Origin: Aureobasidium sp. EXF-3400
Taxonomy: Eukaryota; Ascomycota; Dothideomycetes; Dothideales; Saccotheciaceae
Direction of reading: 5' to 3'
NCBI GenBank assembly: GCA_024195585.1
Contig: SWBL01000135.1
Location: 56,047 to 120,046, forward strand
DNA: 64,000 nucleotides
Shown piece after piece: positions 11,073 through 22,564 of this stretch. The notes beneath the pieces were generated by a model, which saw only the letters and a list, made by a program, of their open reading frames with translations, was not told where the DNA came from and made no database searches. Both the position numbers and the translations under genes were made by a program. The stretch's first letter is position 1, and every line of letters begins with the position of its first letter.

Positions 11073-12506
11073 ATGTTCCCACACGGCAACAACATCAGAG
11101 TCGGTGGCCCTTCCAATCACCAAAAATCATACCCGTCAACATTCCAAGAACATGATGCACTCTTCGGCTCTTATGAGCATCTTATGGATTGTCCTCAACC
11201 CGAAGAAGCCCTCCTCCGGCTGCGAAAGATAGCATCTCTCGTCAAGCCCCTGATGAGAAAGCGCTCCTGGAAAGTCAAAGTTTTAAGCGAGTTTCTACCT
11301 GACGATCAGCGCTTATTGGGTCTGAACATCAACAAGACATTCAAGATCTGTGTGCGCCTACGTTACACACACAACCCAGGCACTTTCCTCCCAATCGAAC
11401 AATGCGTCGACACGCTTCTGCACGAGCTCTCGCACATCATCTTCAGTGATCACGATTCAAACTTCCACAGACTCTGGGACGAGTTAAGAGATGACCACGA
11501 GACGCTCATCATGAGAGGCTACACTGGCGAAGGTTTCTTGACCGGTGGCAAGAAGCTCGGTGGTGGTCCTGTGCCTCCACAACATGAGATGAGGCGTCTG
11601 GCGCGTGCTAATGCAGAGCAGCGCCGTGTGCTCCAAAAGGGTTCTGGTAGAACGGTGGGAGGACAACGGGTGTTACCAGGGACAGATCTTCGCAAAGTCC
11701 TGGCAGATGCGGCAGATCGAAGAGCGACCGTCAATCGTGGTTGCGCATCGGGCACTGCTCAGGCTAACAATCTAGCAGAACAGGCTGGCAGGCACACTTT
11801 TAAAACCAAGGCTGAGGAAGATGATGCCAACAACCGCGCTATCGCAGAGGCCTTGTTCGATCTCATGGAGGAAGAAGAAGCGCAAAAGATGAAGGGGACC
11901 TTCAGTACACCTCCGCCAACTGGCGGTCTGACCTGGTCAAAAGAACATGGACTTGCTACCACAGGACCGAGCACGACTGATCCTGATATGCCCAAGAGTG
12001 AAGAAGAACAGATGAGATGGGCACTGCAAGAAAGTCTGAAAGCCGGTCAACCTCGAAAACGTCCTCTCTCGGTTGACGAACATATCAAAGTCCCTTCCAA
12101 ACCACCACCCTCAACAAGGTCGCCAATTGGAGCATTTGGTAGGAAAGATACACCATTCATCGATCTGACCGAGGACGATGAAGACGAAGCCCCGACGACG
12201 AACCCAATGACGAAGCCACCACCACTACCTAATCCTGACAGCTGGGCGTGTCAAGTGTGTACTTATATCAACCTACAGACGCACCTCGTCTGCGATGCTT
12301 GCGGCGTGGAGCGCCCAGCGTTCATGGTACCAACCGGTCCTACTGGTGTCGGCCGTAGAAACAACGCGCGTCCTACTCCAGTACATGCAGAAAAGAAGCA
12401 AGCCAAGAAGGAATCACTGGGATGGAATTGTCGTGAGTGTGGTACCTTTGTGGAGAATATGTGGTGGTGTTGCACCCTTTGCGGTTTAATGAAGGATCGC
12501 TCGTGA
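11073..12506 (+). CDS. WLM-domain metalloprotease of the Wss1/SPRTN type
   Basis: Single-exon gene of 477 residues starting at the ATG at 11073 (MFPHGNN). The WLM domain fills roughly residues 20-150 and carries the zinc-protease motif HELSHIIFSDH (residues 117-127, metzincin-like HExxHxxxxxH). Wss1-type proteases degrade proteins crosslinked to DNA and work with Cdc48 and SUMO. Downstream are a UIM-like acidic helix (about 309-325), a SUMO-interacting motif FIDLTEDDEDE (about 362) and two RanBP2-type zinc fingers (WACQVCTY...CDACG and WNCRECGTF...CTLCG) closing the protein. Together these strongly support a nuclear DNA-protein-crosslink repair role. No intron was needed. Confidence 0.9.
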   Translation: MFPHGNNIRVGGPSNHQKSYPSTFQEHDALFGSYEHLMDCPQPEEALLRLRKIASLVKPLMRKRSWKVKVLSEFLPDDQRLLGLNINKTFKICVRLRYTHNPGTFLPIEQCVDTLLHELSHIIFSDHDSNFHRLWDELRDDHETLIMRGYTGEGFLTGGKKLGGGPVPPQHEMRRLARANAEQRRVLQKGSGRTVGGQRVLPGTDLRKVLADAADRRATVNRGCASGTAQANNLAEQAGRHTFKTKAEEDDANNRAIAEALFDLMEEEEAQKMKGTFSTPPPTGGLTWSKEHGLATTGPSTTDPDMPKSEEEQMRWALQESLKAGQPRKRPLSVDEHIKVPSKPPPSTRSPIGAFGRKDTPFIDLTEDDEDEAPTTNPMTKPPPLPNPDSWACQVCTYINLQTHLVCDACGVERPAFMVPTGPTGVGRRNNARPTPVHAEKKQAKKESLGWNCRECGTFVENMWWCCTLCGLMKDRS

Positions 12507-13096
12507 AGGTCGCGTCAGCGAAGAAGCACAAATGAAACAGGGTGTCTTGCCCGTGACGGTCAAATCCAACGGCCCAGCCACATTATCGATGGCGCTACAA
12601 TATCTTCTTTACGCCTCACGGCACTTGCTCTACGCCCACCGTAAAATTATGTAGCAGACTTATACGAGAACTCGACGCACTGAGCGGTATCAGCAGCGTG
12701 ATTAGATATTTTTGCGTGCCAGCAGCCCGTCCGCACTCGTCCACCTGACGCTGTGTGCTCTACCGACTTGTATACCAACCTAAACGTGTTTCAGTCCTCA
12801 AAATATCGTAGTCAGGATTCGCTGATCATCAAAACGTGGCCGCAGCTTGACTCAAAAATAAAGGGCTTCCAGACCAGGCGCTACATTATCGACGTTCATA
12901 TAATGGAGTGATTACTTGCCGTTCGTGGATCGCTTGCAGCGACCGATAGTCGTTTGTCTAATCTCTTCGGAGTTCGGCCTTTTTTTCCCTGCCCAACAAA
13001 CATTCCTCAACTGATAGAAGCATTCCTATATCTCTTTGCTCACAAGGCTTCGATATACATTATTTGGATTCAAGATTTCGGAGCTGCGGATACACG
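12507..13096. other. Intergenic between Wss1-type gene and FAR-17a/AIG1-type gene
   Basis: 3' end of the protease gene and promoter of the downstream rightward gene. No gene or clear motif seen. Confidence 0.45.
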
Positions 13097-14052
13097 ATGT
13101 TCGACCGATGGGTTCGTGAGCCCTACCGCGTGGCCACCTCCGACGACTATACCTCGCGCTTCGCAACTTCGTGGTTCCTCTCGCCTCTGCAACTGGCCAT
13201 ATGGCGTGCCATCGTCGCACTCTATGCCTTCATCGTCATCTTTATCATCCTGGGTCACGAAGGCAGTGTAGTAGCGGGCCAGTCGTTTAGTTATTTTACT
13301 GTGCTCGGCTACTGGGGATTGGCCTTTTATTACGCCGTATCTTCCGCCCACTCATTTTCTTTCTGGATGTATGGCGAATCCTGGCTGCAAAAGTGGCCAA
13401 GATCTCTTCAGTGGCTGCACTCACTGTTCTATGCCACTGTCACAGTATTTCCATTTGTTGTCACTGGTAAGCGCATTTGTTCATAATATCGTTGCATCGG
13501 ACGCAAGACTGACATGATTGCGATAGCCGTCTTTTGGGGCGCTCTTTCGTACGGAGCTTTCGCTAATAAGTGGATTGCTTGGAGCAACATCAGCGAGCAT
13601 GCCCTAAACTCTGTTATGGCGTTTGCAGAGATTGTTATCCCTCGGACACTTCCGCATCCTTGGTTCAACATCTTTCCTCTCATCGTCTTGCTCGCACTTT
13701 ACCTTGGACTCGCCTATCTCACGCATTCGACCCAGCACTTCTACGTGTACCCCTTCTTAAACCCGTAAGCATATGCCTGGAGTTATATTCGGAAGTGATC
13801 TTATTGCTAACCCGTTTGAACAGGAGCAATGGAAGGGGCTTGATTGCCGGAGCTTGCATCGGTATCTTGGCTGCTGCTGTGATTGTCTTCGCCATTGTTC
13901 ACTTTTTGATCAAGCTGCGCGAATGGATTACAGAGACCAAACTAGGACTCTACGGAAACCTCTCTACTCGCAATGGCAGACTGATGAAAAGTCAGACCCG
14001 TGATACCCATGTCGAGTTGAACAACGTCAGGACTAAGGAGTCTGCAGTCTAG
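13097..14052 (+). CDS. FAR-17a/AIG1-like integral membrane protein
   Basis: Three exons, 13097-13466, 13527-13764 and 13824-14052, give 278 residues; the introns (60 and 59 bp) restore VVT-AVFWGAL and FLNP-SNGRG. About six hydrophobic segments are seen with the pattern SFSYFTVLGYWGLAFYYAVSSAHSFSFW near residue 65-92, which I recognise as the fungal FAR-17a/AIG1-like family. Animal AIG1 and ADTRP members hydrolyse fatty-acid esters of hydroxy fatty acids at membranes; activity of the fungal branch is inference. The cytosolic tail is basic. A TTG-started frame extends 11 codons further up, but the ATG at 13097 (MFDRWVREP) fits the family start. Confidence 0.7.
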
Positions 14053-14256
14053 GGAAAGATGGGGTCCGGGAACACGCATTCTTTAGAATGGCAAGGGCAG
14101 AAGTAAGCGGCAACGCATTATGATTATATATTCTGATTCTGATAGATAATAAACTCTCGTCGTAACGATATCATCAAAGCGTCAAGCATGTTCTCCTTCT
14201 GGGCAATGTATCAGACTCTGGAAAGCTTTCGTGCTGAAGCTTGTTCCCCTCTGTGC

Positions 14257-14977
14257 TTAATTGGTCATTCCAATCTTGTATTGATCGTTGCCCTGATCAG
14301 CTTCTTCATCGTAATCCGTCATACCATACGAGTTGACTGTATCTCTCTTTGCCAGCTTTCGCCTATGGAAGATGACACTTGTGTAGATTAGAGTGCCATA
14401 GAAAAATGCTCTGTATCTCTTTCATCAGTCTCTTGTCAACATATTACAATGTCGGTACCATGAACTCACGTGGCAAGTATAGTTCCAAAGAAGTCCATCA
14501 AGTTTTTGATGCCACCGATGACGATGAAGAACAGCCCCATGACCTCGATTATCAGGGCGATTGAACCGAAGACACTGAGGATAATTTGCATTCTGAGCAT
14601 CGTTCTGGCAGGTAGATTCTTCTTGTGAAACCTGACAATCTGGAAGATAATCATGAATAGAGCGATGAACCATAGTATGAGGAGAATAACGCCCGAGATG
14701 AATGCGAACGTGTTGGTGCCAGGTCTATTTTTACATTGCTTGTCAGTATTTTGGTCGATTTCTCGAAACATAGGTTGGATGTATATTACCGTTTCGTGAC
14801 TGTGTCATAGTAGTAGTACGAGTAGTCAAGGCGGTTGTAAGTGGCCAGGAACCAGAGGTAGCCAATGATGATTGCCAATGTCGACAAGATCTGGATTGTC
14901 CACATTGGAATGAGGACCTTTCCAGACCAGGCGGTCTTTCTGTTGTGATCCATGTTCTTGGTCACTGGAATTGTCAT
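14257..14977 (-). CDS. Small four-helix membrane protein, unknown
   Basis: Three exons, 14977-14790, 14724-14470 and 14410-14257, sum to 198 residues in frame. Four hydrophobic segments are visible: VLIPMWTIQILSTLAIIIGYLW, FAFISGVILLILWFIALFMII, MQIILSVFGSIALIIEVMGLFF and a last helix around ATAFFYGTLIYTSVIF, followed by a short polar tail with an acidic YDEEADQ segment. The tail comes from the third exon, in frame after a 59-bp intron. I do not recognise the family. The gene is convergent with the FAR-17a/AIG1-type gene, their stops being 205 bp apart. Confidence 0.7.
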
Positions 14978-16918
14978 GTCGATGATGGAGATTGTAGAGC
15001 AACCTATGGTTTTCTAAACATTATTTCTGTGGCAGCTGCAGTACTTATATTTCTAGTCGTCTTGCTTCTTGGCGAAGGATGAGGGGCTGAGGTGCAGCAG
15101 ACCAGCCTTTCAACGTTAACCATTTTGCATAGATTCGTACTCTTCCCTGGAATCTTCAACCGAAGGATCACATCTTTAAGCGGCTGCCTGATATCTAGAA
15201 AACAGAGGCGGTGTTGTTCCTTCGATCTGCCGGACTCCGCTTTCTTTGCAGACATGATCGTCAAATAACGCACAAATAATCTTGGCTTTGATCAGTCTTG
15301 AATCTACTGCTTCTATTTTTGGGTGAATATGAGCAGTTGAACGGCTCGATTATACATGACGCTGCACTTCGAGTACGGAGTACACGACGCTGTGTCTGAT
15401 CTCGGCCGAGTTACCAGAGGATTGGATCTCTATATCGTCGCTCTCGAAATGCCTCAATGATTGAAGGCTCTGCTCCTGGGTGAATACTCAACCGTCATTA
15501 AAGACCTGCTCCACGAGACAGTTGATCTTGCTATCTCACCCTGTGGTAAAGAGTATGTAACGCGTGTTGCTATGAGAATGCACAATATTCTTGGGACATA
15601 AGGTAGTGTCCACCGAGAAACCATATACTCTAGATCTCTTTGGATGCTTCTCCAGGCTGGAAACCATTGTGCCTTTCTATACTGAGGCGGCGCTCTAGAT
15701 CTTCTTAAGAAGCGTAGGAGCAGACTTGAGCACACGGGAATAGCATGAAAGGATGCTTGGCCAACGCCATTGGCCGCCAAGAGGAAATTGTGAAAGGTAG
15801 CACAAAAGTCCGCACAAACCCAGCGTCAACGCGACAAAGCTCCAGCATTTCCATCTCCACAACACGACTCGCATAAGGAGTTGATATCAGCACTCGTGAT
15901 GATCTGCCTATAGACGGCGGTGTCTACGGTATGCGAGTAGCTGAATGGACGAACAGGAGTTCTTGGGCCATGTCGCCCGGTGCTCGAGACCCATGTCTTT
16001 GAGACTCGACTCTCAATCTTTACTCGTTGAAGTTGGGAATCACTGAACATCTGAAAAGTCATACTGATCGAGACTGATATGCAAGAGCCAGGTTGAAGCT
16101 TGAACACCAAAGACTCTGTCGGACGAGCAGCAACGACCTGGTTCGATATTTCCCGGAATATTCTGAAGTTTTGAGCCTTGACTGGAAAAATCAAAGACAG
16201 ACCACAACATCTGACGGCTGAGGAGGTCTGAGTTTGTTGTATGAATGCCTCTGGGTTGTACATGCGAGATCGTAGGATCTGGATGACGACCTCATTCGGC
16301 GGCTGCACTGATCGTGGACAGAAGATCGTTACTTGTGTTATGTCCCGGAGACGTGTCTTGGAGCTTCGGCATCCCTGGATACTGAAGTCTGTAAGTACAC
16401 CCTCTTACAAAAAGTATAGAGCGATAGCGACATGGCCCCATAAACATAAACGCTTCAAGACCAGAAGTGCAATCAAAGAGGGCCAATATTATCCCGAGGT
16501 ACCAATTTTTCTCTGTTAAAGAGGCGTCAGCGTTCATCTTTGCGTTGATCTCAAAGATTTGGGCGTGTTGTTTATCCTTTCACTTCTATCTCGTGTTTCT
16601 CTCCTCACCATCTTGAACAACACTCTCAGTCACCAGTCCCTGACTTGTGTTGTTTGTTCTCCATCTCTTCTCTTCCTCCTCTTGCACTTTCCAGATCGTT
16701 ACTTCCGCAGCAAGAATTTGCCGGACACATTTATCCCTGTAAGTCATCTCTTGAACACATCTACACTACCTGCACCTCTCCAATGTTCTCCTTCACTCAA
16801 GATCTCTCATCCAACGCGTCGACTGTCCACCTACCCTCCAAACGCAATCTCACCACACACATCTGATCCTCTGCCAACAGCAATAACATCAACCGCAACT
16901 CACGTCACATTATCCAAG
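14978..16918. other. 1.9-kb region with no resolved gene
   Basis: Upstream of the leftward four-helix gene and of the rightward small nuclear-type gene. A leftward open frame at about 15826-16263 (first ATG near 16263) continues for about 146 codons and a second leftward frame overlaps 15454-15780, but no splice arrangement joins them cleanly and no domain is recognised. The 3' part (16560-16918) is pyrimidine-rich with repeated CTC and CACTC runs, as expected of a leader for the gene starting at 16919. Confidence 0.4.
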
Positions 16919-17493
16919 ATGCCTGCTGCTCTATCGGACACCCAGAACCGCTACCTGGCCATGGCCTGGCTCTGCGTTGATGCCGACCCCAAGGTAAGCA
17001 CTTTTATCTCTGTTGCACAAATAGTACAACGACGCGCAAAGTATCTGTATTGGAAAGCATTTCAACGATCTCAAGGATCCTTCGTGTCAAATCTCATCGC
17101 GGATCCAAGCTGACACGCCTGATTTCTCCAACACAGATCGACTACGAAAAGTTCTCTCGTCTCACCGGTTCCAAGACCGCCGCCTCGGCTCGTGAGATGC
17201 TACGTGTCACCAAGAAGAAGCTCCTCGAGTTCGACTCTGCCTCCTCTGCCACCAACGGCACTGTTGCGCCCCCCAACACTCCCGCTGTCAAGACTCCTAG
17301 AAAGAAGCCCACCCCCAAGACCAAGAGCACCAAGGGCAAGGCCGCCAAGAAGCGCAAGGTCGCCAGTGATAGCGATGACAGTGAGGATGATGATGAGACT
17401 CCCATCAAGAAGAAGACTATCATCAAGAGCGAGCCTGTCAACGAAGACTCTGAGGCTGGCGCCGGTGCCGACTCTGACGATGCTGAAGTTTGA
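16919..17493 (+). CDS. Short protein with a helical N-terminal module and charged tail
   Basis: Two exons, 16919-16993 and 17137-17493, joined by a 143-bp intron, give 143 residues. The N-terminal 60 residues (MPAALSDTQNRYLAMAWLC, then DYEKFSRLTGSKTAASAREMLR) resemble the short Myb/SANT-like helical modules often found in small fungal proteins. The rest is Lys/Pro-rich (KTPRKKPTPKTKSTKGKAAKKRK) and ends in Asp/Ser/Glu runs (SDSDDSEDDDE), so a nuclear, DNA- or histone-binding role is plausible but not shown. The frame also extends upstream to a non-ATG start; the ATG at 16919 follows a long pyrimidine-rich leader and is preferred. Confidence 0.72.
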
Positions 17494-18312
17494 AGCAACT
17501 TCGAGCATTGTAGTTTCTAAGAACGCTTTTGGTTCAAACTTCTGTACAAACAAGATCAACGACAATGGGAAGATGCAATAAGCAAGGCACACATGGAAGT
17601 CTGGATGCAAAGGAGAGACAAATAAGCAGGATGTAAAATTACAATCAAGAAGAATTGTCCTTGCCAACAGCTCTCCTGATTCATGATATTCTCATCAAGG
17701 GCTGAATAACCCATTGCTTTCGATGAAGTGAAGTTCGTAAACATGACTATTTAAAATAGTTGCGATATCCTGCCTCCAATCCACCAAGTGCAATGGCAGT
17801 ACGATCTCACACGTTTAAACATAACTACATTGCTTCCGCTATAGAGCTCCCAACAAGATACTCGTGTCTAGATGCATAGTGTCTGTGTAAACGAGACTGT
17901 GGCCATCGAAGTATTGTTTGATGATCTCTCCCCATGGATGCCACCCAATTCTGGAAAGCATTGTGCATTTCTATTGGAATGGTGCTGTATGTCTGTGTAG
18001 AAGGACTTTTGGCTCACCGGTACGGAGGATTGCTTATATACATATCTCGGATTCGTCGTTGATTGGTCATCACTCCTGATATGAAACTAAGCCTTAGAGC
18101 CCCGACGAATCAACTTCTCTCACCAGGTAGAATTGCTTACTGCACCTATCAAAGACAGTGCAAACAAGATGCAGTGCGGGGCAGTTTTTGGACCTTGTTT
18201 TCGGCAACACGAAACAGGCATGCATCGTGAATCCTACAGATCATGAATAAAAGTCAGCGCTTACCACCTGCTTTCGCAGTAAGATCGACTGGCTTTTTAT
18301 CCATCGCTGAGG
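17494..18312. other. Intergenic before the P450 gene
   Basis: 3' region of the short nuclear-type gene and promoter of the P450. A TATATACATAT tract lies near 18034. No gene seen. Confidence 0.45.
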
Positions 18313-20045
18313 ATGTTGTCGACCTACACTGCCATTGGCATCATTTTGGTCTTTGCACTTGGAGCACGGTATTTCTTGAGCCTGGCCTCCAGGCCGAAAG
18401 ACTATCCACCAGGACCTCCCACTCTACCAGTGATTGGCAATCTACATCAAGTACGTGGTGGATCCTGTGTAGAAGGACAAGACTGACACAAAGCAAGATC
18501 CCGAGCAAAAACGAATACCTTCAGTTCACCAAATGGGCCAAGGAGTATGGACCTATCTACAGCATCATGGTTGGGAGCCGACCTGTGATCGTAATAAGTA
18601 GTGTGGACATCGTCAAAGATCTGTTCGACAAGCGTGGTGCTATCTACTCTGATCGTCCTGAGGCGTTTGCAGCTAAACACGTTCCGATTAGCAAACTTCG
18701 AATGGCCTTCATGGTACGTGATTGTGACAGCATCAAGACAACTTCCACTAACCTCTGGTATTATCAGGGCTATACTCCTTTGTGGCGTACATTACGGAAA
18801 GTGACTCACGCGCTTCTGTCCGTCAAAGCCGTCAAAAACTATGACCCATATCAAGAGCTGGAACGCAAGCAAATGTTGGATGAGATGCTTACAAACCCCG
18901 ACGGGTTCTACTCCAGTCTGCAGAGATTCACGACGTCCCTTACCGCTACCCTTCTGTTTGGTTGGAGAGCTTCTTCAGCTGCTGACCCAAAGCTCCGCAA
19001 ACTCGATCACGAGTTTGCTGCTCTGCAGGCTGCTCTTGGTACAGCAGCTGCTGCGTTGCTCGATGCTTTCCCTATCATGAGGTTTTTGCCTGATGCTCTT
19101 CTTCCTGTCAAGGGCCGAGTTCGTGTTGCGCTGCAGCTGGGCCATGAAGTCCAAATGGAGAATTGGTACGCAGTCAAAGAAAACCTCAAGAATGGAACAC
19201 TTAGTCCCTGTATGGGTGTTGGACTTGCCAGAGCACAAGAGAAGGAAGGCATAACAGATGTCGAAGCTGCTTATACCGTAGGCAACATCTTGGAAGGTGG
19301 CACGGAAACCACATCAACCACTTTGTATGCCTTCATCCAAGCCATGTTACTATTCCCAGAAGTCCAGGCAAAAGCACAAGAGGAGATTGATCGAGTCGTG
19401 GGGCCAGATCGACTGCCGGTCATGGCTGATGCTGCCAACTTGCCTTACATCAGGCGGTGTGTAAAAGAAATCGTCCGATGGTTCGTGGTTGGGCCCTTAG
19501 GAGCAGTTCCTCATGCTTGCACTCGAGACGATGAATACATGGGCTACAAGATTCCGAAGGGAGCACCAATCATGTTGAACGCATGGGCAATCATGACAGA
19601 TCCAGAACGATACACGGAGCCTCGCCGCTTCAACCCCGATCGCTTTGCGGAAGACAGCGATGGTGTGTCCATGGCGGAAATGGCAGCTCATCCAGATCCG
19701 AGCAAAAGAGACACTGTAGGCTTTGGAGCAGGTCGACGTATCTGTCCTGGGATGCACGTTGCCGACCGATCTTTATTTCTTGGTATCACTGGAATCCTGT
19801 GGTCGTTTTCGATCACACCCAAGAAGGATACTCAAGGTCAAGATATATTACCTGATGCTGACAATCTGGTTGTCGCCATTTCAGCTAGACCCGAGTCTTT
19901 TGAAGCAAACATCCTGCCGCGTGATGAGAAGAGGGCGCGCATCATCAGAAGAGAATGGGAGGATGCTCAGAGACTGCTTGATCCTGAGACTAAACAGTGG
20001 AAGGAAACACCAGAGGGTGATTGGGATTCTTCTCTCAAAGTGTAG
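18313..20045 (+). CDS. Cytochrome P450 monooxygenase
   Basis: Three exons, 18313-18450, 18498-18713 and 18768-20045, give 543 residues. The first exon supplies an N-terminal membrane anchor (TYTAIGIILVFALGARYFL) and the proline hinge KDYPPGPPTLPVIGN. The oxygen-binding helix I motif is EGGTETTS, the ExxR motif is KEIVRW, the PERF-like segment is FNPDRF, and the haem loop is FGAGRRICPG with the haem thiolate at about Cys444. The substrate is unknown; the sequence resembles the fungal O-methylsterigmatocystin-oxidoreductase-like clan, but that is a loose impression. Intron 2 is 54 bp with no in-frame stop. The nearest neighbours are a secreted GPI protein and a 2-oxoglutarate oxygenase. Confidence 0.93.
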
Positions 20046-20556
20046 ATCAGTGCAACCAAGCAAGTTGTTGAATTCATGCCCCAGAGACAAGAGTATTGAG
20101 TTTGTGCAAACAATCCCATGTCGTCTGAAACGGACCTCGACCGTTGGTGGCTTGGCTTCGCACCTCGGTAACAACGATCCCTATGTCATACCTCTTCCTC
20201 CCCATCCTTCGTTCTCCATGCTTATTACCGTGGTTGCAAAGATCTCCATCTCTGCCGGGAAGACTTGATAAAAATAGCGCGCAATGCTATGGCACCGCGT
20301 GACCTCGTTGTCGATCAAAGGATTCAACAGCAAAGCAAATCACAGAACAATCCGACAATGGACAACAGGAATGTAGGATTCAGTGCACATGATACAAAGG
20401 GACACCAAAGATCAGCGCAAGGCGCAGACCAGGCAGACCTAGCAGACGATGCTTATGGTGCTAAGCATATCCTTCAAGAAAGTGTAGCTAGTCTTGCCAT
20501 CGTGAATATATATGCCTCCGGATGTCCCACACACATTCACAACCACACCACCAGAC
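20046..20556. other. Intergenic before secreted GPI protein copy 1
   Basis: P450 3' region and promoter of the next rightward gene; an AATATATATGC tract at about 20504 could serve as a TATA element 50 bp before the ATG. No gene seen. Confidence 0.45.
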
Positions 20557-21432
20557 ATGATGAAGAACACCCTACTTCTCGCTTCAGGCTTCGCCGTTGC
20601 ATATGCCGCGGACTCCAGATACGGAAACATCTTTGGCAGTTCGAATGACACTGCATTGGTGAACGCCAATCAACACCCTAACATCTCGAAATCAGTACCA
20701 TTTCAGATGGGCGACAGGAACTTTACCTTCCGAGTCAATGTTGCAGAATATATCCCAGACTGGAATACCACCGTGCAAGACCCGCGTGTCACAACTTCGT
20801 TCTATGCGTTAGAGTGGTCCGGCGACAGCAGTTTGAATGATTCTATGGCTGCTGTGGAGTCACTCGGTACTGGTCAATCCCCTCGTATCTGTGCCTCGCT
20901 TCCTCTAGGTTTATTATCAGCATCAGTCAACAATGGTTACGATGAGAAAGACGACGGAGATTGCACCGGAGCACTCGGAAAAGACTGTGTGAATGATCTC
21001 AAGCAAACGAGCTATGATCTAGGCGTCTCATGTTCACCCACTATACCCAAAAGCTGTGGTTCCAAACTTGACACTGGAGGTATAGGAAGCGCGCGTGAGT
21101 ATTTGATTTCTGAATGTTTGCCATAACGCCTTTAGCTTACTTCGTCAACAGCATTGGTCGCTCAAGGAGAGACACAGACGTCACCGTACGACTTCTTCCA
21201 TTGGTCCTCACCGGTGTACAATGCTGGAAATGACTCAACATATACACGAGAAACTGAACGCTTACACGTGGTCATCTTTGCTGGAAAAGATACCTATCCT
21301 GTTTGCGTTCGCGTCAAGAATGACCACGTCAGCAAGAGTAGTCCCGCAACCTCTGGAGCGGCAGCAATCTTGAGTCGAGATTCGACGTGGACAATTTTGG
21401 CGGCTGCCGTCATTGCGTTTTGGTTGGCTTGA
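20557..21432 (+). CDS. Secreted GPI-anchored protein, unnamed family (copy 1)
   Basis: Two exons, 20557-21094 and 21152-21432, give 272 residues. It begins with a signal peptide (MMKNTLLLASGFAVAYA) and ends with a hydrophobic GPI-type tail (STWTILAAAVIAFWLA) after a Ser/Ala-rich spacer. In between are N-glycosylation sites, a VNVAEY segment, a GDC...KDC...KSC cysteine pattern and a GGIGS segment at the intron. It is clearly homologous to the gene at 32965-33881 (see that entry and the finding). I do not recognise a named domain. The intron is phase 1. It is convergent with the oxygenase gene, only 91 bp between stops. Confidence 0.82.
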
Positions 21433-21523
21433 TATGGAAGTCAATAGAGCGAATAGGACTAATGAAGACGCAACGGATTTCGACCACTGTCCTGTATTTT
21501 TTTTTGCTGATCCCTCATTCACC

Positions 21524-22564
21524 TCAGTATGGATATTTAATCGCACCAGTGAATATGTCCTTGTAATTGACGCCCTCGCCTTTTGATTTCTTCTCGGCGT
21601 TCCCCAACACGGGCTCGATCCTAGCATCCCAATTTGGATCAAAGAAGAATGGGATCGATATGCGCATATCCTGGGATGTATGCAGTACCTTGTGTTGCGT
21701 TGACTTGTAAAGGCCGTCGGTCCAGACAGATAGCATGTCGCCGATATTACAGATTAGAGCACCCTAGACATTGTTAGCACCAATTAACTCGAGGCGAGAG
21801 GCTAAGGTAAACCCACCGGAACAGGATCGGCGGATATCCATTCTTCTCCATTGGGGGCGAGAACCTTTAGCGAGTTTTTGTGTTCATCAGTCAGGAGAAA
21901 TGTGAGAATTCCAAAGTCGCTGTGCTGGTACAGTCCGCTCTTGGTTTCGTCCAGCCCTTCCGGTACTCCTGGATACGCAGCTAAACGTAGTTGCCAGAAT
22001 GACTGATCAACTCTGCTGGCGAAAATATCTTCCGGTACATCCAAGGCCAAGGCAAAAGCTTTCATGATCGCAACACCAAGGGCCGCGAGGAGTGTAGTGT
22101 ATTCTTGAGCGGTCGAGCGGAGCGATGCTGGCGTTTTGGGCCATTGATTGCGACCGAGACCTTTCGTGTATGGTGGCCCTTCTGTTTCAAGCTCGCGGAG
22201 AAAATCGACAGCCTGCAAATATAAACATTAGTTCAGGTCTATATAAGTGTGCATCTTCCAAGCTTACTTCGTAGCCTGCATCAGCTCTTTCGACTACTCT
22301 GTAGCCTCTGCTGTCATCGCCAGTACCTTCACCGCTTGGCCTGACTTTGATCTGATCTTTCTCCCCAGACGATGCGGTAGTGAAGAACTGCTTGGCATTC
22401 GACAGCATCTCAGAGAATAACGATGAATCAATTCCATGACCCGAGAGATAAAAGAAGCCAACCTCGCGACATGCTTGGTCAAGTTTCTTTGCTACCTCGA
22501 GCTTTGCATCGTCGCTGCTCTTTGGGTCCAGGAAGGCTGAAAAGTCAATGATTGGAATCTGCAT
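21524..22564 (-). CDS. 2-oxoglutarate/Fe(II)-dependent oxygenase, isopenicillin-N-synthase-like
   Basis: Three exons, 22564-22268, 22212-21817 and 21763-21524, all in phase 0, give 310 residues. The DIOX_N part opens with IPIIDFSAF and GFFYLSGHGI. The catalytic 2OG-FeII domain has the iron ligands HSD (His196, Asp198) and His255 (STQHKV) and the 2-oxoglutarate-binding Arg in RIS (about 265-267), so the active site is complete. Such enzymes oxidise small molecules in secondary metabolism or hormone turnover; the substrate is unknown. It faces away from the tandem membrane genes across an 870-bp divergent region. Confidence 0.92.
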
